Shown here piece by piece: positions 56,075 through 64,000 of a stretch of 64,000 nucleotides of DNA (position 1 is its first letter; every line of letters starts with the position of its first letter). Position numbers and translations under genes: made by a program. Location: assembly GCA_032433595.1 (NCBI GenBank), contig JASWJB010000065.1:62001-126000 (forward strand). Direction: 5' to 3'. The notes beneath the pieces were generated by a model. It searched no databases, was not told where the DNA came from, and was given only the letters and a program-made list of their open reading frames with translations. Source of the DNA: Conoideocrella luteorostrata. Lineage: Eukaryota > Ascomycota > Sordariomycetes > Hypocreales > Clavicipitaceae.

Positions 56075-58288
56075 ATGACTCCCCAAGAGGTTGCTGCTCT
56101 TCTCCATGAGCACGGCAGTAGTCATGTCTCGAAGGCGTCCATTGACTCCTTGGAATCAAATGACGCCCAACAAGAGAGGACAGAGCTACTTGCGAGTGTC
56201 CTGACTAGTTGCAGGGACCTGTGGTCAACCAAATCAGAAGATCTGGATCTAATAGCAGAAAAGTTAGGAGACGGAAGCCGAGATTGTGAGTAGTGACTTA
56301 GATCACTTGCTTCACCTTACCCAATGCCGCGGGTATTTTCGATGCGTCTTAGCTCCGAACCTCCGCTGGATAGGCCAAGTCTCCTTCACGCGTAGCTCAC
56401 CGTTTTATAGTGGCATGGCGTCTCCCATACGGAGATTCAGGGATTTTGGAATTCTTCATCAGCCTCCTGGCCGAAGGCGATCTCAGACAGAAGCTGCATG
56501 TTCACGCCCTCCGTCTGATTGGAAACTCTTGTGCCGATACCGACAAGAACCGAGCTCGCCTGGTTGAGGACGATCGGTTATTATCGATCACGAAACATGT
56601 GCCAAACGAAAGCCTAATACCGTTCAACGTACCGGTTATTTACAACGTCTTGGTAGATTATGGTAATATCTTCAACATTGAAGCTATATTCATCAACAGT
56701 TTACTAACCGTCTGCAGAACCCGCTCAGAGCCTTGCTTCCAGATCTGGCCTCAGCCGGCAGCTGGTCGGTCTCTTGTCGCTACCAAGTATATCCAAATAT
56801 GCCGCATTCGTGCCCTATATATGCAAAACCTTAGGACTCCTTGTATCTCAAGAAGGAGAAGCCGCTGTTGCCGATCCTGCAACAGTCAGCGTGCTTCTTC
56901 AGTTGGCTAATCAACCAGCAGCCAAGGAAGATGTCGAGGATTTCATCACCGTTTTAGGCGTGGCTGTCGCCTATCTAGCAAGCGAGGATTTCCAATCCAG
57001 ACTGATCTCTGACAATCAAGTGCCCCTTTTCATGGATGCGTTTTATCACATACATGTTCAGTTCGGGCCTAAATTGGAAGACGAAGACGCTATTGCACAA
57101 TTAAAACAACTGCGAACTTCCCTACTTTCCACTTTTGCCGACATATCTGGCAACGACATCTTTCCTCGCACTTATCCATTATCGGAAACCGTTCCGCAAT
57201 CTTTATTGGCGTGGATGCGCATCAACAATTCTTCCCTCCGCGCGGCAGCATGCCTTGCACTGGGCAACATCTCCCGCTCTGATGAGGCATCGGTTGCATT
57301 GGTAGAAACCTACCAAGCACATGAGCCATTGACGAAGCTCTTATCTGATCCAGCTGTCACCGATACTCAGTTTCTTCATGCTGCCTGTTCTTTTCTGAAA
57401 AACCTGGCAATTCCCACGGGTAACAAGCCGCAGCTGAAAGACTTGCTGGAACCGAGATGCATTCCGAGGCTATATTCTCTGGACACCCTGCCTCAGATAC
57501 AGTTTGCAGCTGTCTCCCTGACGCGTCTACTACTCCTCAGCTGCCCGCTCAATGTTCAGCAAGTCTGTGCCTCACCAGTGGATGCCAATTCTCCAGCTGT
57601 CCAATCCCAACCTAGTGGTCAACAAACGACCGCCAATGGTATCATCTCTCTATTTGGACGCACCGATGCGGAACCCACACGATTAGAAGCGGCAAGATGC
57701 GTGGCTAGTATCTGTAGAGTGTTACACGCTGCGCCGGCCTCTGAAACTCTGCCCAAGGCATATGTCTCTGCGACAGCGATTGCATCACTACCCGATGACG
57801 AGAAGAGCAGAAGCAACTTTTATGCGGAGCATTCGGTGGAAAAGCCTCTGAGATTCCTCATCATGCAAGACAAGTGGCCAGCTTTGCGATCTGAGGCCTG
57901 GTTTGTTTTCGCCCTCATGTCCCGAAGTAAAGATGGGGCTGGGGTTGTGTTATCAGTGCTGGACGACAAAGCTGCGGAGGCAATCTTGACAGAAACCATA
58001 ACATGGCGCAAGTTAAAAAAAGAGGGAATCGCTGCCACGAATGAGCAACATATGGTGTCGGACTCTACCGAAGAACTAACAACAGGAACTAGCAGCTTGC
58101 AACTCGAACCGCAGCAGGTCAATCCGCAGCAGAAGGCGAGCATGGCCAAGGTGGATGCGGAAAATGCTCTTATATTATGTACCGAACTGGTCAAAATGGT
58201 GGCGCATGAATTGGCACCGGAGAAGCTGGCTATGTTACAGGCATTGGTTCGTGATGGAACTCAGCGTGTTGTCACGGATAGGGCTTAA
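56075..58288 (+). CDS. Armadillo-repeat GTPase GDP-dissociation stimulator (smgGDS/RAP1GDS1-like)
   Basis: Three exons (56075-56285, 56411-56662 and 56718-58288; introns 125 and 55 nt) give 677 aa. Nearly the whole protein consists of helical armadillo-type repeats. Clear ones include SSLRAAACLALGNISRSDEA followed by FLHAACSFLKNLAIPTGNK, which are canonical ARM helix 1-3 patterns, and IQFAAVSLTRLLLLSC. Gene order of blocks and length match fungal smgGDS-like proteins, which bind C-terminally prenylated small GTPases of the Rho/Rap class and help GDP release and membrane delivery. There is no signal peptide or membrane segment, so it is cytosolic. A Gln/Asn/Ser loop near 425-440 interrupts the repeats. 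The ARM fold is confident; the exact GTPase partner is not readable. Confidence 0.82.
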
Positions 58289-58606
58289 CCTCGAGAGACT
58301 ATTTCATTCGAGTGAACCCGACATAGTTTTAATGACCATCAGCATAGAACATAATCTCCACAGACTTCACACAACGTCACAAGCAAACGTGTCTCAACTG
58401 AAACACACCATGCGTCAAAGTTGCGAAGCCGCAAGCCCAAAGCAAAGCCGGTGATCATGCAATAATATTTTTTGACCTGGACCTAGAGTATCTCCCACGT
58501 GAATCGGGCCGAGGACTCCCTTAGAGTCTCGAACCGACATAGACACTTCCCAAGAGACGCAAAGAGCAAAAAAAAACCCTCAAACACCAGTTCCCTTTTT
58601 GCTAGT
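58289..58606. other. Convergent intergenic region
   Basis: 318 nt between the smgGDS-like gene and RPL13 3' ends. I see no gene in it. Confidence 0.4.
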
Positions 58607-59654
58607 TTATTTCTTAGAAGCGCTCTCAGCCTCAGCCTTATCCTTAGCACGCTTCTCACGAGCACCCTGGTATCGCTGGTTGCTTCGGGCAACACGCAAA
58701 GCAGTGTAGGCGCCACCCTCGACCTCCTTGGGCATCTCGCTCTTCTTGATCTCCTTGAAGGCGATGTCGGTAGGGGCGATAGGCAGAACGGAAGAGATAG
58801 TGGAGGCCTTGTTGACCTTGGACAGGTCGGTCTTGGTGTCACCCTTCTTGGGGGCGTTGGACTTGCGTGGCAGCAAGATCAAGCGCTCCTTGTAGGCCTT
58901 GAGGCGGGCCACGTTGATGGAAAGGCTCTCTTCGGAGAGGTTCTGGCGGCGGTGATCGACGGCGATACCGATGGTGCGGGCCAAAGGTCGGGCAATACCA
59001 GCCTCCTGTTACCGAATGTTAGAATTTCTGTGTTTCTTGGTGAAAAGCGAGATTCGTCCCCCCGCGGTTTTGATAGATTTGATTTCTTCCAATCTTCCAG
59101 GATGAAATATTTGGATCGGTGATCATTCGTGTCTTGGGAGGACTATCCGTATGACAAAGAAACCGTACCTTGAGCTCGGTCAGGGTGAAACCCCGGCCAG
59201 CGCGGACCCTGCGGTTGTACTTAATAGTAGGGCATCGTACAATAGGACGCAGCTTGTCGACGGGTCGAGGAGCCAAAGCAGCAGCCTTGGCCTGACGAGC
59301 AACACGGCGGGAAGCCTTCTTTCCGGGCTATTTCATGATATATGTTAACACAACCGTTCCAGTTTGATTCTTTTTTTTTTTTGGTCAAGTCGGGTTTCGA
59401 GAAGCCGCATACCTGGTCAAAGTGGGTGCGAACCCGTCTCTGCCAATCCTTGCGGAAGTCTATCAGGAATACGTTAGTCGAGTGCTCATTGTTGTAGCCG
59501 TTTTGTCGTCGGTCGAGAAATTGCGGGTGGTATATGCTCACGGTTGTTGACAATCTTCTGGTTGTGCTTGATCGCCTGAAAAATTAATTTCGTCAGCAAT
59601 GATAATCTTTATCATACATATTCCTTTGTTCATTGAACGGGGTATTCGTACCAT
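58607..59654 (-). CDS. RPL13: 60S ribosomal protein eL13
   Basis: Five exons: 59652-59654 (ATG only), 59542-59575, 59413-59459, 59169-59327 and 58607-59005. The introns are 76, 82, 85 and 163 nt. The joined product is 213 aa, the standard eL13 length. It begins [19 protein letters not shown], followed by the Arg-rich [20 protein letters not shown] block. Next come [20 protein letters not shown] and [17 protein letters not shown], all diagnostic of eL13. The C-terminus is Lys/Ala-rich. eL13 is a structural protein of the large cytosolic subunit. Many introns packed at the 5' end is typical of ribosomal protein genes in filamentous ascomycetes, where they often support expression. Confidence 0.95.
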
Positions 59655-60880
59655 TGTGCCTGCTTGCGATCACACTCGCTCCGGTTGTCGATGTTTCGGT
59701 AGGCGTTGAAATTTCGGAGGAAGAGGCTCGACAATGGTCTAAAGGGTTTTCGTGCCCTACAGGAGATACGTACCTGGTGGGGTGTGCCCTGCTCTGGGCC
59801 CAGGAAGCGAGAATTGGGGCAAATGTGTGGGTCACGTGAGGCCAGAAATTCTGTTCTGCCTTGCTGCCTGACTGGAGTCCTGAAATAGTTGGTGCCCCAG
59901 GCAGAGAAAAAGAGTCTATAAAAATCGCTCGAGCCTCTGGACTTTTGAACTTTTCTTCCTTTCTTCTTCATACTTACCTTGTTTCGAATTCCCCAGCTCA
60001 AGATCCGGGGGATTCAGTATGGAAGGCCTGCATTGCACATCGCGGAGTCGTTCCTTGCTCCATTGTCCTTCGGGGCCATGGGAGGCGCAATTTTTGATTT
60101 CACACTTTGTTTTCATTGTAGCCATTGTCTCGAGCAGTGGTGCGAAGAAGACTCAAAGACGCTTTGTTCTTCGTAGATGTGCTTTTCGGTGATATCACGC
60201 GGTGTTTCCCATTTCCGTATTCACCGAAGAGCTTGAAATGTTACCCGAAGAGTTTCATGCACATGATGCGGTAGAACTCTGCAGCTATTGAGGATGAGAT
60301 GCGAGCGAGGTCTTTCAGGGTGTGATGGTTTCGATTTGTTATTCGTTTGTTATCTCAAGAGCTGCTGGACCTGCACCTCACATAGCAAGTTAAATAACCT
60401 CGCCATAAATCTACACGCTCCCAAACTCGACAAATGTCAGTGACACAGGACCAAAGATTCCTGAGCTGCCTGTGTGCCTTGTGATGCGCTCTGGCTTCCA
60501 CGTCTCCATCTCCAAATGCTAGGGACGAGATTTTCCCTCGACGATGCACGCAGCTTCCTGCGACGTTCCCAAAGAAATCACAGTGAACACCTACAGATAT
60601 AGACTCCATTCACAATTACTTATTCACCTCCCTAAAATTCCATGATCCCATCATCAAAGTCTTTGCACAGCCGTAAATCCAGAACTTGTAGCTAGCACTC
60701 CCCCCCCGAACATTTCCCGCCCCAATCATAGGCCCCGAATTCACCACCCAGCTGTCCACCCGAAAAATCTCGCGACAAGTATCCCTGGGCCAAACCTCAG
60801 GCCATTTTCCCACACCAGTTCTTGGCTCTTCTGCAGCCCACGTCCAAAGTGTCCTGGAGCCTTCACTTTATCTCCATAAC
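59655..60880. other. Divergent promoter region RPL13 / COX14-like gene
   Basis: 1.2 kb without a supportable gene. The RPL13 side probably carries the leader and ribosomal-protein promoter elements, but I could not identify a specific site. A C8 run occurs near 60701-60708. Confidence 0.4.
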
Positions 60881-61821
60881 ATGGCGTCCAGAATCGGCCC
60901 CCGAAGCGTCAAAGACGCAACACGCTTCACATCAACTATTCCTCATGCCACGTCAAAAACTGCCGGCCCTACCGGTGGAAGAGCAGCTGCCTCCGCTGCG
61001 CCGAAACTATCCCCTCGGATCCCCGGCGAGACACCAGAACAGAGGATTCGACGATTGAGGCAGGCACACGTTGCGGCGCAAAAAGCACAAATCAGTCGGA
61101 CGGATAGAGTGATTGATGCGTCACGAAGGTTTTTGGATGTTGCGCATCGATGGACTGTTGGAGGCATTGTCGTTTTCACAGGTAGGTGTCGCCACCACGT
61201 ATCTGCCAAACTTTTGGACTGTTGCTGCTCCGAAATAGCTCAAGCTAAGAATTCGAAATTGTAGCTGTCGCTGGTGTAGTAAGTGTATATTCCGTCTGGG
61301 ACATGCTCCAATACAACCGTGCCCGCCGCGCCGAATGGCTCGAGGCTCAAAGAAAGCTCGAAGCCGACTCCCTTGCCGCCGCTCGCATAGCTTATCTCAA
61401 GGGTGACGCTACCGAAGAACAAATTCTCCTCGTTGAGGAGGCCAATCGCGAAGCTCAAGAAAAGGGCATCAAGCTACCGCCCCTCCTGTCCCCCCCTGAA
61501 CACAGAACACATTTCGAAGAACACGTTAAGCCTACATTTTCGAGGGCTGAGGATATCGAGAAGAAAAAGCAGGAAGGGAAAGGTGTGATGGGCGTTGTTT
61601 CCGGACTATTTGGTGGATCGAAGACTGTGGAGGTCTCAGCCCCTACCAGTCAAGAGACTGCTCTTGAGGGTGGCGTAGTACAATCGATTGAGTCCAAGGC
61701 AAGAGACGCTTGGAAGACAGAGAAGCAAAATCAGATCAATGGAGGTAGCTTGGATCAATTGGGTCTTGAGACTGGAAGCTCAGTGCAGAGTCCGGCAAAG
61801 CGAGGTTGGTGGCCCTGGTAA
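60881..61821 (+). CDS. Cytochrome oxidase c assembly protein (Cox14-like), single-pass
   Basis: Two exons (60881-61181 and 61265-61821; 83-nt intron) give 285 aa. The N-terminus (MASRIGPRSVKDATRFTSTI) is basic and rich in hydroxylated residues, compatible with mitochondrial targeting. A basic helix (PEQRIRRLRQAHVAAQK) leads to one transmembrane segment (VGGIVVFTAVAGVVSVYSVW, about 92-111) followed by DMLQYNRARRAEWLEAQRKLEA and a charged C-tail. This plan, with the TM helix preceded by the DRVIDASRRFLDVAHRWT segment, fits the fungal Cox14-type assembly domain family, which is longer than yeast Cox14. A role in early Cox1 handling in the inner membrane is inferred. The family call is tentative; an inner-membrane protein is likely. 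Confidence 0.62.
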
Positions 61822-62636
61822 AAGGGGTGAAGGCATACGATTAAGAGGGAATAGGACATATGTTGTTCATTTTCATACGCTCTGTGATCTAGCGAGGCAT
61901 GGGAACAGGATGTCAAAGAAAAACATGTATCATATTTGGTGTAGATGGGATGTGCATTAGATTGGCGTCGGGATTCGTTTTAATATGTAATAACAGAGAG
62001 GTTGAAACCAACCACTGCTTCCATATCAGCGGCGTTCAATAGCTTACACAAAGCAGCTTGTCTATGTGCCTAGCAAAGATGGTGCCAGGGTCACGGGGGC
62101 TTCGAGAAGAGTAGAGCAATTCGTCATGATGTTAAATTTAATGATACAAGTCTTCAGAGTATGTGCCTGGAGAATGCTAAGCAGGATTGCATCCCGCCAC
62201 CGTAATAGAGATTTTGACGTTGTGACTGTACAGCAATATCATAAACCAATGCGCCGAAAGTCTCAAGCCCAGGACAAAGGAAACGCCGCTTGTCATATGT
62301 AAAGAGAGTACACAATAATTCGCTAGATGAAATGAAGACCCATGCATGATAGTGCACAAAAAAACAAGACCCTTATTCGTTTGCCCACGCTTAATATGAA
62401 TTTCGCGGCCATTCCACTCGTTAGACTTTGTGTGCCGCGTAATATGTCGAGCATCCCTTCAGCCACAAGCAAAAGACTTGATATGATGATAGAGTATGAT
62501 GCCAACTAAGAATACCGGTAGTGAAGTACCGCCTTTGAGCTGGTTTGCTGTCTTACCTCACCATTGTCGCTAATTTTCTTTGCGGCCAATTCAGGACCTC
62601 CAATCCTGCTCGGTCTATCACTTTGGATTTCCCCTC
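61822..62636. other. Convergent intergenic region
   Basis: 815 nt between the 3' ends of two genes, with no gene seen. Confidence 0.4.
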
Positions 62637-63719
62637 CTATGAGATCACAATGTGATTGAAGTGGCCAGGAACTTTGAGCCTACATTTTTCACAGTCCGAT
62701 CGGTATCCTATACTGAAGCTCTTTTTCATGCCCGGCTGCCAAGTCCAGGAATTGACCGTGTGTTTGCTGCGTTGATGACCTTTGCGTCCTGGCGAAGGGG
62801 ACGAAGGATCAACATCAGACTCTGCATGCTGGCCTGGAACAAGATGAGCGTCGGCATCCATCATGGCATTGGGGTGTTCCATCTGTTCCATGGCATTTGT
62901 TGGTGACTCTTGTTTCGATGAAGGGCATTGGAATGAAGTCGGAGGCTGGGAATGGGAAGCATCCTTCTCGCTATCCATTATGATGTCGCTTGAAATGCAG
63001 GTTTGGCCATTGAAACCCGAATCGCCAACTTCGGATATGGGTGACGGCAGCCGTCGATTGTTTTGTAGCCTATGCCACTCCGCCTCGCTGGCCATTGCTC
63101 TCGGTACGCATTCCTCTTGGGACAAGCCTGTGACTTGATGGCCGAGATTAACGATTCCATTTGGCGCCATTGTCACCTGTCCAGCTGCCCATCCCCCGTG
63201 CTGTCCTCTAACCTGGGCGGCGAAACTCGGCTGGATCGGCGTGGGCATACGTCCAGCAGAATAGTCGTGCTGAAGTGCTGGTTGCTGTGTAGATTCATCA
63301 TGACTCGAAGGCTCACAATGGACAGTGTCCATCATATCAACTTCGGCATCGTGTTGAGGCTTAGTCTCACTCGCGAAAGACAAGGCCGCCCATGAATCGA
63401 CGTCATGGCGAGGCCCTGCTTCAGCTGGATTTGCATTAAGTGGTACTATAGTCTGATGAAGCGATTGCTCAGAAACCCGGGGAGAGGTTCGGAAGGGAAG
63501 GGATTGAAGACGTTTCTGCGTACAGATTAGCATCGCTAACCCGGTTACTTGGGTAGGGACTCGAGTAGCACCTACGGTTCTGTGCTCTCCAAATCCAGTG
63601 GCTGCATTCGCCGCCTCCTCATCATCTCGAAACCGTTTTCGTCCCGAGTCCACGGTATTGACGTATTGTTGTGTAGCAAACATATTCGCGGTCTGTGACT
63701 CGGGCCGTGAAGAAGCCAC
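62637..63719 (-). CDS. Conserved fungal protein of unknown function with Cys-pair C-terminal block
   Basis: Two exons (63576-63719 and 62637-63515) separated by a 60-nt intron that is itself in frame and stop-free. The spliced product is 340 aa; an unspliced one would be 360. Evidence for the intron is the gtaggt donor, gctaat branch and tacgcag acceptor, and the spliced junction EHRTKRLQSLPFRTSP reads as a continuous basic block. The N-terminus has a nuclear-type basic cluster (GRKRFRDDEEAANAATGFGE). The middle is disordered and rich in Ser, Pro, Gln and His. The last ~45 residues (SWTWQPGMKKSFSIGYRSDCEKCRLKVPGH) form the most conserved-looking part, with a C-x2-C pair. I know no function; a nuclear role is a guess. 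Confidence 0.75.
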   Translation of the reverse strand: MASSRPESQTANMFATQQYVNTVDSGRKRFRDDEEAANAATGFGEHRTVGATRVPTQVTGLAMLICTQKRLQSLPFRTSPRVSEQSLHQTIVPLNANPAEAGPRHDVDSWAALSFASETKPQHDAEVDMMDTVHCEPSSHDESTQQPALQHDYSAGRMPTPIQPSFAAQVRGQHGGWAAGQVTMAPNGIVNLGHQVTGLSQEECVPRAMASEAEWHRLQNNRRLPSPISEVGDSGFNGQTCISSDIIMDSEKDASHSQPPTSFQCPSSKQESPTNAMEQMEHPNAMMDADAHLVPGQHAESDVDPSSPSPGRKGHQRSKHTVNSWTWQPGMKKSFSIGYRSDCEKCRLKVPGHFNHIVIS

Positions 63720-64000
63720 GACGTATTAATAAATGTGTATCTGTTCGGGAGTGCGGTACGGTGACGCACGCTGATGGCAGCAATACGTCTTAAACGATGG
63801 TTGAAGGAGTTAAGTTATGGATGGCCACGACAGGCACCAGACGTGAGGATAGTAATCAAAGTGTTCCGGCCGTAGTTGGTATTCAGGAGCTAAGCTGTTG
63901 TTGTTGTTACTTTTCTGGTTCCAGAGAGGAGCGATCAGTGCTAGCTGAGAGACACCTTTGCGGAGTGGCCCGCAACGAGCGAGTCGGTAGTCGGCCTGCT
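63720..64000. other. Promoter/leader of the leftward gene at the window edge
   Basis: 281 nt up to the window end, with no further gene visible. Confidence 0.4.

Noticed and set aside
1..64000. CRISPR arrays, bacterial operons, prophage
   Set aside because: No spaced direct repeats or bacterial gene structure; intron-bearing genes show a fungal nuclear origin.

Overview
This window is nuclear DNA of a filamentous ascomycete, probably a sordariomycete and perhaps Hypocreales. Genes carry short GT..AG introns (about 55-170 nt) with CTAA-type branch sites. The protein repertoire is typical of Pezizomycotina: a WSC-domain GPI protein, a LaeA/UmtA-type methyltransferase, Mgm101, Pam16 and a fungal biotin-protein ligase with an N-terminal amidotransferase-like domain. 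The lineage is an inference from gene content and was not tested by a search. Gene models below were joined by hand from splice signals and reading-frame phase.

Layout. (1) 1-9 kb: a protein methyltransferase cut by the left edge, a cytidine/dCMP-type deaminase, and a low-complexity conserved fungal protein. (2) 9-29 kb: mostly a gene desert. It holds a decayed SNF2-type helicase relic, a cysteine/histidine-rich putative zinc-binding protein, and a LaeA-like SAM methyltransferase whose glycine-rich motif sits on a 30-nt micro-exon. (3) 29-41 kb: accessory genes separated by long non-coding DNA. They are a WSC/GPI wall protein with an array of CxGxxC modules, a MetE-like zinc methyltransferase, a membrane-anchored sulfotransferase-like protein, a membrane-associated SAM methyltransferase, and a small secreted six-cysteine protein with an (H/N/D)-P-(K/N/E) tail. 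(4) 41-48 kb: two pseudogenes (aminoglycoside-phosphotransferase-like and argininosuccinate lyase) flank an intact thioredoxin-like DUF953 gene. (5) 48-64 kb: a compact conserved block with a REEP/Yop1-like protein, Mgm101, a four-exon Coa4-type twin-CX9C gene, biotin-protein ligase, Pam16, an armadillo smgGDS-like protein, ribosomal protein eL13, a Cox14-like protein and a conserved fungal protein of unknown function.

The conserved block is rich in mitochondrial functions: mtDNA maintenance, TIM23 import motor, cytochrome oxidase assembly, and biotinylation of carboxylases. The accessory half carries many copies of a TACGGAGTA/TACTCCGTA motif that I do not see in the conserved block. The best candidates for something new are the small secreted protein with a possible Kex2-released tail, the WSC protein's CxGxxC array, the MetE-like/sulfotransferase/methyltransferase neighbourhood, and the dispersed palindrome family.
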